Below are positions 8,212 to 18,470 of a stretch of 64,000 bases of DNA, one piece after another. Each line of letters starts with the position of its first letter. Position 1 is the stretch's first letter. A program made the position numbers and the translations under genes. Location of the stretch: contig NZ_JAUSUH010000008.1 of NCBI RefSeq assembly GCF_030813595.1, forward strand, positions 16,001-80,000, in the 5' to 3' direction. The notes beneath the pieces are model-generated. The model was not told the DNA's origin and searched no databases. It saw only the letters and a list, made by a program, of their open reading frames with translations. The stretch is from Ancylobacter vacuolatus. GTDB taxonomy: Bacteria; Pseudomonadota; Alphaproteobacteria; Rhizobiales; Xanthobacteraceae.

Positions 8212-9615
8212 TCACATGTGGATGGCGCGCTTTTCCACCGCCATCGCCGCTTCCTTCACCGCTTCCGAGCGGGTGGGGTGGGCGTGGCAGGTGCGGGCGA
8301 GGTCCTCGGAGGAGCCGCCGAACTCCATCAGCACCGCGCATTCATGGATCAGCTCGCCGGCCTCCGAGCCGATGATGTGGGCGCCGAGCACACGGTCAGT
8401 GGTGGCGTCGGCGAGGATCTTCACGAAACCGTCGGTCTCGTCATTGGCCTTGGCGCGGCCATTGGCGAGGAAGGGGAACTTGCCGACCTTGTAGGCGGTG
8501 CCGGCCTGCTTCAGCTCTTCCTCGGTCTTGCCGACCGAAGCCACCTCCGGGAAGGTGTAGACCACCGAGGGGATGACCTCGTAATTGACATGGCCGGCCT
8601 GGCCGGCGAGCAGCTCGGCCAGCGCCACGCCCTCATCCTCGGCCTTGTGCGCCAGCATCGGACCGGCAATGGCGTCGCCAATGGCGAAGATGCCGGGCAC
8701 GCTGGTGCGGTAATAATGATCGGTGACGACGCGCCCGCGTGCGTCCTTCTCGACGCCGAGCGCCTCCAGCCCCAACCCTTCGGTGTAGGCGACGCGACCG
8801 ATGGCGACGAGCACCACATCGGCCTCCAGCGCCTGGGCCTCGCCGCCGGCGGCGGGCTCGACCGAGACCTTCAGCGTGTCGCCCGACGAATCGACGCCGG
8901 TGACCTTGGCGCCGAGCTTGAACGCCACGCCCTGCTTTTCCAGGATGCGCTGGAACGATTTGGCGACGTCAAGGTCCATGCCGGGCAGGATGCGGTCGAG
9001 ATATTCGACCACCGTAACCTGCGCCCCCAGCCGCCGCCACACGCTGCCAAGCTCCAGCCCGATGACGCCGGCGCCGACCACGAGCAGCTTGCCCGGCACT
9101 TTTTCCAGCGCGATGGCGCCTGTCGAGGAGACGATGCGGGTCTCGTCGATCGCGATGCCGGGGAGCTTGGCCACATCCGAGCCGGTGGCGATGACGATGG
9201 CCTTGGCCTCCAGCGTCTGCTGCGAACCATCTGCCAGGGCGATATCGATCTTGCCCGGCGCCGGGATGCTGGCCGTGCCGTGGAAGGTATCGATCTTGTT
9301 CTTCTTCATCAGGAAGGCGACGCCCTTGGTGTTGCCTTCCACCGCCTGGTCCTTGAAGCCGAGCAGGGCCGCGTGGTCGAGCTCCGGCGCGCTGACCTTG
9401 ATGCCCATCTTGGCGAAGCTGTGCCCGGCTTCCTCGAAGCGGTGCGAGGCGTGCAGCAGCGCCTTGGAGGGAATGCAGCCAATGTTCAGGCAGGTGCCGC
9501 CGAAGGTGGCGCGCTTCTCGACCACCGCGACCTTGAGCCCGAGCTGGGCGGCGCGGATGGCGCAGACATAGCCGCCGGGGCCGGTGCCGATGACGATCAG
9601 GTCGTAAGAGGACAT
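8212..9615 (-). CDS. lpdA: Dihydrolipoyl dehydrogenase (E3)
   Basis: E3 reoxidises dihydrolipoyl groups of 2-oxoacid dehydrogenase complexes with FAD and NAD+. The 467-residue protein has the FAD site [17 protein letters not shown] at the N-terminus, the redox disulfide in [13 protein letters not shown] (Cys at about 42 and 47), the NAD site [14 protein letters not shown], the second FAD motif [20 protein letters not shown] and the C-terminal dimer His/Glu in [21 protein letters not shown] lies seven bases before the start. It is last in the sucA-sucB-exporter-lpdA order. Since the acetoin complex genes at 33-36 kb bring no E3, this enzyme may serve both complexes (inference). Confidence 0.97.
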   Translation of the reverse strand: MSSYDLIVIGTGPGGYVCAIRAAQLGLKVAVVEKRATFGGTCLNIGCIPSKALLHASHRFEEAGHSFAKMGIKVSAPELDHAALLGFKDQAVEGNTKGVAFLMKKNKIDTFHGTASIPAPGKIDIALADGSQQTLEAKAIVIATGSDVAKLPGIAIDETRIVSSTGAIALEKVPGKLLVVGAGVIGLELGSVWRRLGAQVTVVEYLDRILPGMDLDVAKSFQRILEKQGVAFKLGAKVTGVDSSGDTLKVSVEPAAGGEAQALEADVVLVAIGRVAYTEGLGLEALGVEKDARGRVVTDHYYRTSVPGIFAIGDAIAGPMLAHKAEDEGVALAELLAGQAGHVNYEVIPSVVYTFPEVASVGKTEEELKQAGTAYKVGKFPFLANGRAKANDETDGFVKILADATTDRVLGAHIIGSEAGELIHECAVLMEFGGSSEDLARTCHAHPTRSEAVKEAAMAVEKRAIHM

Positions 9616-9655
9616 GGTCGGTTCCTTGGGGGCTTGCTCGAGATGGCGAGTTGCG

Positions 9656-10297
9656 TCAGTTGGCCTTCTGCACCGCGAGGCGCAGGCCCAGCAGCACGAA
9701 GGTCGCGCCGGTCAGCCGGTTGAACCAGCTTCCGAACGCCTTGAAACGGGCACGTACAGAAGGGTTGGTGAAAAATAGCGTGACGCCGGCAAACCACGCG
9801 ATCAGCGCGCTCGCCATGCCGATTCCATAGAGAAAAGACACGGCCGCCGGCGTCTCATGGCTCACCAGGGCGGTGAAAAGCGAGAGGAAGAACAGCACGG
9901 GCTTCGGGTTCAGGGCATTGGTGAGGAAGCCCATGCCGAAGCAGGCGCCCAGCGAGAGCGACCGGCCCGCCGTGGCGCCCGCCGCCAATTCGCCCTCGTC
10001 GATGTCGAGCGGCTTGTCGAAAAACGACTTCACCCCGAGATAGAGCAGATAGGCGACGCCCAGCCATTTGATGAGCGCGAACAGCGCGAGTGACTGCGAG
10101 ACGATCAGACCGATTCCCAGCAGCGTGTAGCTGATGTGGAACAGCAGCGAGGCGCCAATGCCAAAGCTGGTGATCAGCGCGGCGCGCCGGCCATGCACGA
10201 CGCTTTGGCGGACGACGAGGGCAAAATCCGCCCCCGGCGCCACGATTACCACCGCGAACACGGCCATCAGCGCCGCGAATTCGCTGAGATAGGTCAT
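9656..10297 (-). CDS. LysE/RhtB family exporter
   Basis: A 213-residue inner-membrane protein with six predicted helices and the LysE-family N-terminus, [24 protein letters not shown] (the usual PGP motif reads PGA here), then [18 protein letters not shown] and a middle segment [22 protein letters not shown] that is highly typical. Members export amino acids or related small molecules by proton exchange. It lies between sucB and lpdA with gaps of about 40 bases on each side, so it is probably cotranscribed with the 2-oxoglutarate dehydrogenase genes. The substrate is unknown. Confidence 0.88.
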   Translation of the reverse strand: MTYLSEFAALMAVFAVVIVAPGADFALVVRQSVVHGRRAALITSFGIGASLLFHISYTLLGIGLIVSQSLALFALIKWLGVAYLLYLGVKSFFDKPLDIDEGELAAGATAGRSLSLGACFGMGFLTNALNPKPVLFFLSLFTALVSHETPAAVSFLYGIGMASALIAWFAGVTLFFTNPSVRARFKAFGSWFNRLTGATFVLLGLRLAVQKAN

Positions 10298-10341
10298 TGC
10301 ATCCTCCGCCGGGCCACGCCCGGTTCACCCACGTGTCCCGA

Positions 10342-11586
10342 TCACAGATCCAGCACGAGCCGGGTCGGGTCTTCCAGCGCTTCCTTGACGCGGACGAGGA
10401 AGGTGACGGCGCCCTTGCCGTCGACGATGCGGTGATCATAGCTCAGCGCCAGATACATCATCGGGCGGGCGACGATCTGGCCCTTCACCACCACCGGGCG
10501 CTCCTCGATGCGGTGCATGCCGAGAATGCCCGACTGCGGCGCGTTGAGGATCGGGGTCGACATCAGCGAGCCGTAGATGCCGCCATTGGTCAGGGTGAAG
10601 GTGCCGCCCTGCATGTCCTCGATGCCGAGCTTGCCGTCGCGCGCCTTGCGGCCGAGGCCAGCAATGGCCTTCTCGATGCCAGCGACCGAGAGCTGGTCCG
10701 CGTCGCGCACCACGGGAACCACCAGGCCCTTGTCGGTGCCGACCGCGATGCCGATGTGGTAATAGTTCTTGTAGACGAGGTCGGTGCCGTCGATCTCGGC
10801 GTTCACCTCAGGCACGTCCTTGAGGGCCTGGATCACCGCCTTGGTGAAGAAGCCCATGAAGCCCAGCTTCACGCCGTGCTTCTTCTCGAACACGTCCTTG
10901 TACTGGGCGCGCAGATTCATCACCGCCGACATGTCGACATCGTTGAAGGTGGTGAGCATCGCCGCCGTGTCCTGCGCGTCCTTCAGACGGCGGGCAATGG
11001 TCTGGCGCAGCTTGGTCATCTTCACGCGCTCTTCGCGCGAGGCGTCATCCGGCGCGGAGGGGGCGCGGGCAGGCGCCGGGGCGCGGGCGGCGGCGGGTGC
11101 CGGCGCGGTGGCCAGCGCGGCGAGCATGTCGCCCTTGGTCACGCGCGCATCCTTGCCGGTGCCGGCGAGCATGGCGGGGTTGAGTCCGCTTTCCGCCGCC
11201 AGCTTGGCGACCGCCGGGCCATTGGCGCCGGAAGACGCGGCAGCCGGGGCCGGCGCTTCAGCCTTGGGAGCTTCAGCCTTGGGGGCCTCGGCCTTCGGAG
11301 CTTCCGCCTTGGCGGGCGCGGCAGCCGGTGCGGCCTTGGCCGCGCCGGAGCCTTCGCCGATGGAGCCGAGCAGCGCGCCGACGCCGACCGTTTCGCCGTC
11401 CTTGGCGATGATCTCGGAGAGCACGCCGGCCGAGGGCGCGGGCACCTCGATCGTGACCTTGTCGGTCTCCAGTTCGACAATGGGTTCATCGGCGACGACG
11501 GTGTCTCCCGCCTTCTTGAACCACTTGCCGATGGTTGCCTCGGTGACCGATTCGCCCAGCGTCGGAACGCGGATCTCGGTGGCCAT
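10342..11586 (-). CDS. sucB: 2-oxoglutarate dehydrogenase E2, dihydrolipoyl succinyltransferase
   Basis: The E2 core transfers succinyl groups from lipoate to CoA. The 414-residue product has one N-terminal lipoyl domain with the lipoylated Lys in [11 protein letters not shown] (about residue 43), then a long Ala-Pro-Lys linker with repeats of the type APKAE, a peripheral subunit-binding domain ([30 protein letters not shown]) and the catalytic domain ending in SYDHRIVDG with active-site His near 385. GAGGAA precedes the ATG. It follows sucA by 86 bases. The linker is coded by near-identical short repeats and may vary in length between strains. Confidence 0.96.
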   Translation of the reverse strand: MATEIRVPTLGESVTEATIGKWFKKAGDTVVADEPIVELETDKVTIEVPAPSAGVLSEIIAKDGETVGVGALLGSIGEGSGAAKAAPAAAPAKAEAPKAEAPKAEAPKAEAPAPAAASSGANGPAVAKLAAESGLNPAMLAGTGKDARVTKGDMLAALATAPAPAAARAPAPARAPSAPDDASREERVKMTKLRQTIARRLKDAQDTAAMLTTFNDVDMSAVMNLRAQYKDVFEKKHGVKLGFMGFFTKAVIQALKDVPEVNAEIDGTDLVYKNYYHIGIAVGTDKGLVVPVVRDADQLSVAGIEKAIAGLGRKARDGKLGIEDMQGGTFTLTNGGIYGSLMSTPILNAPQSGILGMHRIEERPVVVKGQIVARPMMYLALSYDHRIVDGKGAVTFLVRVKEALEDPTRLVLDL

Positions 11587-11672
11587 GCTCGTTCTTCCTC
11601 ACCGTTTGCCGGCTGCGGGGCCGGCATTCCCTCGGGTCTTGCGGACTTAGGTCTTGCGGATAGTCGCGATGC

Positions 11673-14654
11673 TCAGCCCAGGGCGTCCTGCAGGAACGCC
11701 TTGAGCTGCGCGAGATGCTTGGACATCAGCCCCGTCGCCGTGGCGGCGGAGGCCGGGCGGCCGGTGTAGCGCGGCCGCGAGGAGGCGGAGCCGGCCTGTT
11801 CCAGCACCCATTCGAGATAGGGCTGCACGAAGGCCCAGCCGCCCTGGTTCTTCGGCTCTTCCTGGCACCAGACGATTTCCGCCTGCTTGAAGCGGCCGAT
11901 TTCCTGCGCCAGCGTCTTGAGCGGGAAGGGGAAGAGCTGTTCGACGCGCATCAAATAGATGTCGTCCAGCCCCCGGCGCTCGCGCTCCTCATAGAGGTCG
12001 TAATAGACCTTGCCCGAGCACAGCACGACACGGCGGATCTCGCTGTCCGGCTTCAGCGTCACCGCCTCGGCCGGCAGGGCGGCGGCGAAGTTGCGGTCGG
12101 CATCGTCCCACAGCACGCGGTGGAAGGTGGTCTGCGGCCCAAACTCCGCCAGCGTCGAGACGGCGCGCTTGTGGCGCAGCAGGCTCTTCGGCGTCATCAG
12201 GATCAGCGGCTTGCGGAAGTCGCGCTTGAGCTGGCGGCGCAGGGCGTGGAAATAGTTCGCCGGCGTCGTCAGGTTGGCGACCTGCATGTTGTCCTCGGCG
12301 CACATCTGCAGATAGCGCTCCAGACGGGCGGAGGAATGCTCCGGCCCCTGGCCCTCATAGCCATGCGGCAGCAGGCAGACCAGGCCGGACATGCGCAGCC
12401 ATTTGCGCTCGCCGGAGGAGAGGAACTGGTCGAAGATCACCTGCGCGCCATTGGCGAAGTCGCCGAACTGGGCTTCCCACATGGTCAGCGCGTTCGGCTC
12501 GGAGAGCGAGTAGCCATACTCAAAACCGAGCACGGCCTCTTCCGAGAGCATCGAGTTAATGACCTCGTAATGCGCCTGCCCTTCCCGCACATGGTTGAAC
12601 GGGGTGTGGCGCTCCTCGGTCTCCTGGTCGATCAGCACCGAATGGCGCTGCGAGAAGGTGCCGCGCTCGCTGTCCTGGCCGGACAGGCGCACCGGATGGC
12701 CGTCCAGCAGCAGCGAGGAGAAGGCCAGCGCCTCCGCCGTCGACCAGTCGATGCCGGCGCCGTCGTCAAGGATCGCCTTGCGGCGGGCGTCGAGGAAGCG
12801 CTGGATGGTGCGGTGGACGTGGAAGCCTTCCGGCACGGTGGTGATGCGGGTGCCGATCTCGCGCAGCTCGTCGAAATCGACGCCGGTGACGCCGCGGCGC
12901 GGATCGTCCTCGGCGGCGGCGGCCTTCAGCCCGGCCCAGCGGCCGTCGAGCCAGTCGGCCTTGTTCGGCTTGTAGGCCTGGCCGGCCTCATATTCGATGT
13001 CGAGCTTCGAGCGCCATTCGGCGCGCATGCCGTCGATCTCGCCCGGCGCGATCACGCCCTCGGCTTCCAGCTTGCGCGAATACAGCTCCAGCGTGGAGGG
13101 GTGCTGCTTGATGAGCTTGTACATCAAGGGCTGGGTGAAGGCGGGTTCGTCGCCCTCATTATGGCCGAAGCGGCGGTAGCAGAACATGTCCACCACGACA
13201 GGCTTGCGGAAGCGCTGGCGGAATTCGGTGGCGATCTTGGCGGCGAAGGTCACGGCCTCGGGGTCGTCGCCATTCACGTGGAAGATCGGCGCCTCGATGG
13301 TCTTGGCGACATCCGACGGGTAGGGCGAGGAACGCGAGAAGCGCGGATAGGTGGTGAAGCCGATCTGGTTGTTGATGATGAAGTGGATCGAGCCGCCGGT
13401 GCGGTGTCCCTTCAGTCCCGACAGGCCGAGGCATTCGGCCACCACGCCCTGGCCGGCGAAGGCGGCGTCGCCATGCAGCAGCAGCGGCATCACCTGGGTG
13501 CGCTCGGCGTCGTGCAGCAAATCCTGCTTGGCGCGCGACTTGCCCAGCACCACCGGGTCGACGATTTCCAGATGCGAGGGATTGGCGGTCAGCGACAGGT
13601 GGACCTGGTTGCCGTCGAACTCGCGGTCGGAGGAGGCGCCGAGATGGTACTTCACATCGCCGGAGCCCTCGACCTCGTCGGGCGCCCAGGAGCCGCCCTT
13701 GAACTCGTGGAACAGCGCGCGGTGCGGCTTGCCCATCACTTGCGTCAGCACGTTCAGCCGGCCGCGATGGGCCATGCCGAGCACGATTTCCTTCACGCCG
13801 AGATTGCCGCCGCGCTTGATGATCTGCTCCAGCGCCGGGATCAGGCTCTCCGCGCCGTCAAGGCCGAAGCGCTTGGTGCCGGTGTAGCGGACATCGAGGA
13901 ACTTCTCGAAGCCCTCGGCCTCCACCAGCTTGTTGAGGATGGCGCGCTTGCCCTCGCGGGTGAAGGTGATTTCCTTGTCCGGGCCTTCGATCCGCTCCTG
14001 GATCCACGCCTTCTCCTCGGGGGAGGAGATGTGCATGAACTCGACGCCGAGCGTGGCGCAATAGGTGCGCTGGAGGATGGCGACCATCTGGCGGACGGTG
14101 GCGAACTCCAGGCCCAGCACATGGTCGATGAAAATCGGCCGGTCGAGATCAGCCTCGCGGAAGCCATAGGAGGCGGGGTCGAGCTCGGGCGCGGCGCGCA
14201 CCGGCTCAAGACCCAGCGGGTCGAGCTTGGCGTGCAGATGGCCGCGCATGCGGTAGGCGCGGATCATCATCAGCGCCTTGACGGAATCGCGGGTGGCCTG
14301 CTGGACATCGGCGCTGGACAGCTCGACGCCGGCCTTCTGAGCCTTCTCGCTCGCCTTGGCCTCGACCTTGCGGCCGATCGCCTTCTCCACCTCGATCCAC
14401 TGCCCGTCCATCGCCGAGACGAGCTCGCCATTGGCGTGGATCGGCCAGCCCTCCTTCTTCCAGGAGGCGCCACGGGCGCTCTTCTCGACATCGGCCGGGG
14501 CGTCCTTCAGCCCGGCGAAGAAGGCCTGCCACTCGGCGTCCACCGAGTTGGGGTCGGCCTCATAGCGGGCATAGAGGTCCTCGATCCAGGCCGCATTGGC
14601 TCCGTAGAGGAAGGAGGTATTGAGGAAGGTCTCGTTCACGTCCGCGCGCGACAT
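11673..14654 (-). CDS. sucA: 2-oxoglutarate dehydrogenase E1 component
   Basis: The thiamine diphosphate-dependent E1 decarboxylates 2-oxoglutarate and succinylates the E2 lipoate. At 993 residues it has the family's full length. Visible landmarks are FLYGANAAWIEDLYARYEADP at the N-terminus (the E2-binding region), DPLGL near 125, VLGMAHRGRLNVL, the TPP segment HGDAAFAGQGVV, INNQIGFTT, and the transketolase-like C-terminal half with RLSGQDSERGTFSQRH. AGGAG stands six bases before the start. It heads an operon with sucB, the LysE-type gene and lpdA. mdh is directly upstream, with no sucC or sucD in between. Confidence 0.98.
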   Translation of the reverse strand: MSRADVNETFLNTSFLYGANAAWIEDLYARYEADPNSVDAEWQAFFAGLKDAPADVEKSARGASWKKEGWPIHANGELVSAMDGQWIEVEKAIGRKVEAKASEKAQKAGVELSSADVQQATRDSVKALMMIRAYRMRGHLHAKLDPLGLEPVRAAPELDPASYGFREADLDRPIFIDHVLGLEFATVRQMVAILQRTYCATLGVEFMHISSPEEKAWIQERIEGPDKEITFTREGKRAILNKLVEAEGFEKFLDVRYTGTKRFGLDGAESLIPALEQIIKRGGNLGVKEIVLGMAHRGRLNVLTQVMGKPHRALFHEFKGGSWAPDEVEGSGDVKYHLGASSDREFDGNQVHLSLTANPSHLEIVDPVVLGKSRAKQDLLHDAERTQVMPLLLHGDAAFAGQGVVAECLGLSGLKGHRTGGSIHFIINNQIGFTTYPRFSRSSPYPSDVAKTIEAPIFHVNGDDPEAVTFAAKIATEFRQRFRKPVVVDMFCYRRFGHNEGDEPAFTQPLMYKLIKQHPSTLELYSRKLEAEGVIAPGEIDGMRAEWRSKLDIEYEAGQAYKPNKADWLDGRWAGLKAAAAEDDPRRGVTGVDFDELREIGTRITTVPEGFHVHRTIQRFLDARRKAILDDGAGIDWSTAEALAFSSLLLDGHPVRLSGQDSERGTFSQRHSVLIDQETEERHTPFNHVREGQAHYEVINSMLSEEAVLGFEYGYSLSEPNALTMWEAQFGDFANGAQVIFDQFLSSGERKWLRMSGLVCLLPHGYEGQGPEHSSARLERYLQMCAEDNMQVANLTTPANYFHALRRQLKRDFRKPLILMTPKSLLRHKRAVSTLAEFGPQTTFHRVLWDDADRNFAAALPAEAVTLKPDSEIRRVVLCSGKVYYDLYEERERRGLDDIYLMRVEQLFPFPLKTLAQEIGRFKQAEIVWCQEEPKNQGGWAFVQPYLEWVLEQAGSASSRPRYTGRPASAATATGLMSKHLAQLKAFLQDALG

Positions 14655-14982
14655 CGTCGGCTCCTGGGGGACCGTTCGGGTCCGGTGGCAGTGCTTTCTT
14701 GCCGAAGAGCGCCCGAGGCCGGTGCCCCGGGCTCACTGCGGTGCTCCGCAACGCGAAGCGAAAGTCGGGTAGGCTTTATATAGGTCGCGTATTCACCTCG
14801 GGAATGCCGCAGGAATGCGGCACGGCGATGCGAAAATGCGTGACCTCAAGCATAAGCAATACCGGGACCGGCCTGCCCGGCACCAGCGGCGGGACCCTCC
14901 CGCCGCCCATAATCGGCCCGAAGGCCGTTCACGTCCTCGCGACAGGGGCGCCGGGGCGCCCGCGCCGGAGGCCGGGCATCGA
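14655..14982. other. Intergenic region between mdh and sucA, 328 bp
   Basis: No gene is seen. On the minus strand this is the sucA leader, so a promoter is expected here, but I cannot point to a convincing -35/-10 pair; the most AT-rich part is around 14771-14784 (GGCTTTATATAGG). Just downstream of mdh is a GC-rich inverted repeat, CGGCGGGA at 14887-14894 and TCCCGCCG at 14898-14905, without a U tract, that could partly separate the mdh and suc transcripts. In many alphaproteobacteria sucC and sucD occupy this place. Confidence 0.6.
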
Positions 14983-16011
<1,029 letters not shown>

Positions 16012-16126
16012 TTATCGCTGCGTGGTTCAAGCGAGGAAGGCCGTTGAGGTAAATACGCCCGAGTACAACTTTCGGACCAAGTACTGGTATACGAAATACC
16101 TGCCAGCGACGGGGGCGGGTGATGTT

Positions 16127-16849
16127 CTAGCGGCGCCGACTGGCGAGATCTTCCATGAGTTCGATCTGGATTGCCTGGATTTCCGCCAGGCGCTCCCATT
16201 GCCGCGTGAGCATGTGGTCGATCTTCTCGTGCAGATGGCGGATTTCCAGCTCGGCCTTCAGATTGACGCGGTAGTCATTCTCCGAGCGTCGCCGGTCCTT
16301 CGCCTCCTGACGTTTCTGGCTCATCATGATGACGGGCGCTTGAAGGGCGGCGACGCAGGACAGCACCAGGTTCAGCAGGATGAACGGGTAGGGGTCGAAA
16401 GCGCCCATCAGCCCGGCGATGTTCAGCGCCATCCAGAGATTGATGAACACCATGAACGAGATGATGAAGGTCCAGCTGCCGCCGAAGGAGGCGATGGCGT
16501 CGGCGGCGCGCTCGCCGAAGGTGCGCCCGAGCTCGATCTCGTCCTCGATATTCTCGGTGAGGATGTCGTTGGCCGCGAGGCTGGCGATGACGTCGTGGTC
16601 AAGCTCGCTGAGGTCGCCGCGCTCGGCCTTCAGCGTGGCAGCGATATAGGCGCTGCGCTCCTTCGCCAGCGCCTTGCGCGAGATATAGGCATCGGGCGCG
16701 ATGTCGGGATGCAGCGCCCTTATGTGGTCGGCAAGGCCCGGCCGCAGCATGTCGAGGCGCAGGCCATCGCGCGCGGAAACGATCTCGCCGGTGAGGGCGC
16801 AGCTGTGATGCGGGGGGTGTTCGTGCGAGTGGGGGGCGTGCGTGCTCAT
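16127..16849 (-). CDS. DUF1003 family membrane protein
   Basis: A 240-residue protein. The N-terminus is His-rich (HAPHSHEHPPHHSC) and may bind metal. A soluble region follows, then two membrane helices (WTFIISFMVFINLWMALNIAG and FILLNLVLSCVAALQAPVIMMS) joined by the family's FDPYPF link, then a basic, probably coiled-coil tail (KRQEAKDRRRSENDYRVN to the RRR end). This order is the DUF1003 pattern; the function is not established. The ATG at 16849 is preferred over upstream in-frame positions because the extra N-terminus has the arginine-rich look of a non-coding frame. A GGAAGG stretch lies upstream. zapE ends 98 bases before it on the same strand. Confidence 0.85.
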   Translation of the reverse strand: MSTHAPHSHEHPPHHSCALTGEIVSARDGLRLDMLRPGLADHIRALHPDIAPDAYISRKALAKERSAYIAATLKAERGDLSELDHDVIASLAANDILTENIEDEIELGRTFGERAADAIASFGGSWTFIISFMVFINLWMALNIAGLMGAFDPYPFILLNLVLSCVAALQAPVIMMSQKRQEAKDRRRSENDYRVNLKAELEIRHLHEKIDHMLTRQWERLAEIQAIQIELMEDLASRRR

Positions 16850-16947
16850 GCGGAAGCCTTCCCGGGCGGGGTATTTCGCGGTGAGGCGCCCGCCGGGCGG
16901 GCGTCCTTGGCATGCGGTAAGGGCCGGGCCGCCATGCAGCGCTTCCT

Positions 16948-18168
16948 TCAGGTCTCGACGAGGCCGGTCGTGTTGCCGCTGGCGTGCGAATCGCCACGCC
17001 CATGCGGGCGGGCGATATAGTCGTCGGAGCGCATCTCGTGCAGGCGCGAAACGGTGCGCGCCCATTCAAAGGCTTCCGCGCCCTCGGTGCCGAGGTAGAG
17101 TTGCTCGGGCTCGGCGGGGGCGGAGGCGACCACCTTCACGCCCTTCTCATACAGCTCGTCGATCAGCGTGATGAAGCGCTTGGCCTCGTTGCGCGTGTCC
17201 TGGTCGAGCTGGGGAATATGGTCGATGACCAGCGTGTGGTAGGTCCGCGCCAGGCGCAGATAGTCGGTGGCGCCCAGCGGCACGCCGCACAGATCGGCGA
17301 AGGTGAAGCGGGCGCCGCCGCCGCCGGCGCGCGGCACCGGGATGGTCCGCGCGCCTGACGTGACACGGGCGGGGGCGCCGCCGTCAATGCCGGCGATGCG
17401 GTGCCAGACCTTGTCCATCTCGCGGTCGATATCGGCCATGGTCTCGTGCGCCGCCGGCACATACCAGGTGCGGGCGCCGCCGAGCTTTTCCATCCGGTAG
17501 TCGGTGGGCGATTCGATCCGCACCACTTCCATGTGCTGCTCGATCATGGCGATGAACGGCAGGAACAGCGCCCGGTTGAGGCCGCCCTTATAGAGATCGT
17601 CCGGGGCGACATTGGAGGTGGCGACGATGACCACGCCGAGATCGAACAGTTTTTCGAACAGGCGGCCGAGGATCATCGCGTCGGCGATGTCGGTGACGTG
17701 GAACTCGTCGAAGCACAAGAGCCACGCTTCCTCATAGAGCGCGGCGGCGACCGGGGCGATGGGGTCGCCGTCCTTCAGTCGGCCTTCCTTCATGTCCTTG
17801 CGCACCTGGAAGATGCGGGCGTGGACATCGGCCATGAATTCGTGGAAATGCGCCCGCCGCTTGCGCTTGCGCACCGCCACGCTCTCATAGAACAGGTCGA
17901 CCAGCATGGTCTTGCCGCGCCCGACGGCGCCATGGATGTAAAGGCCGCGCACCCGGGGAATGCTGTCCTCGCGCCGCGCGAACAGCCAGCCCAGCGCCGA
18001 GGATTTGCGGGCGAGGCGGCGGGAGGCGATTCGCTGCTCCAGGCTCGCCAGCGCCCCGACCACCCGGGCCTGGCCGGCATCGGGCGTGATGTCGCCGGCC
18101 GCCATGCGGGCGACATATCGTGCGGCGAGCACCGAGCCGCCGGCTTCCGCCGCCACCATTTCCGCCAT
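16948..18168 (-). CDS. zapE: Cell division protein ZapE (AFG1-like ATPase)
   Basis: ZapE/AFG1 family AAA-like ATPase; in E. coli it acts at the constricting Z ring, in mitochondria in protein quality control. The 406-residue product has Walker A YIHGAVGRGKTMLVDLFYE, the FHEFMADVHARI segment, Walker B LLCFDEFHVTDIADAMIL, a sensor region VIVATSNVAPDDLYKGGLNR and the C-terminal RFITLIDELYEKGVKVVASA block. The ATG at 18168 (MAEMVAAEAGG) fits the normal family length; the frame is open about 50 codons further but with low-quality sequence. Upstream are tandem 16-bp repeats. The product ends in a short Gly/His/Asn-rich tail. Confidence 0.93.
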   Translation of the reverse strand: MAEMVAAEAGGSVLAARYVARMAAGDITPDAGQARVVGALASLEQRIASRRLARKSSALGWLFARREDSIPRVRGLYIHGAVGRGKTMLVDLFYESVAVRKRKRRAHFHEFMADVHARIFQVRKDMKEGRLKDGDPIAPVAAALYEEAWLLCFDEFHVTDIADAMILGRLFEKLFDLGVVIVATSNVAPDDLYKGGLNRALFLPFIAMIEQHMEVVRIESPTDYRMEKLGGARTWYVPAAHETMADIDREMDKVWHRIAGIDGGAPARVTSGARTIPVPRAGGGGARFTFADLCGVPLGATDYLRLARTYHTLVIDHIPQLDQDTRNEAKRFITLIDELYEKGVKVVASAPAEPEQLYLGTEGAEAFEWARTVSRLHEMRSDDYIARPHGRGDSHASGNTTGLVET

Positions 18169-18470
18169 ATTGGGGCACCCCGCAATGTTGCAGCGCACGC
18201 TTATCGTTAGCCGGCCGTTGCGGCAAGGGTTGCGAAAGACTACCGTTGCGAAAGGCAAGCGTTGCGCAAGCCTAGCCAAGGAAAGACAGCTCCCCCCGCC
18301 TCGGCCGCGTGGCACTGAGGAACGGCGCCAGTGCGCGGCTCATCCCCGCAAAATGCATGGCAGGGCGGCGGGAACCGATGGGCGGTTCGCGCGTTATTTC
18401 TGGTTTGCCTTGACCCGCTCACATTTCTCCCCCCACACTCGCCGCGCTTCTCCAGACGGGTGAGACCGGA
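18169..18470. promoter_or_regulatory. Divergent intergenic region of zapE and the serine protease gene
   Basis: 302 bp without a gene. It must hold the start signals of both flanking genes. Its clearest content is the GTTGCG tandem repeat at 18217-18276, listed separately. The right half has a GC-poor stretch (GCGCGTTATTTCTGGTTTGCC around 18390) and a run of C/T before the protease start. I cannot assign sigma-70 boxes with confidence. Confidence 0.5.
18217..18276. repeat. Tandem 16-bp GTTGCG repeats upstream of zapE
   Basis: Three consecutive 16-bp units begin at 18229, 18245 and 18261: GTTGCGAAAGACTACC, GTTGCGAAAGGCAAGC and GTTGCGCAAGCCTAGC. A 12-bp partial unit (GTTGCGGCAAGG) starts at 18217. 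The GTTGCG heads are exact; the tails drift. Such an array near the 5' end of zapE could be an operator or merely a local slippage product. Confidence 0.7.

Noticed and set aside
11715..14783. A 1022-codon open frame on the plus strand opposite sucA
   Set aside because: It mirrors the codon pattern of sucA, is rich in Arg/His/Gly, and matches no family. Long antisense frames are common in GC-rich DNA.
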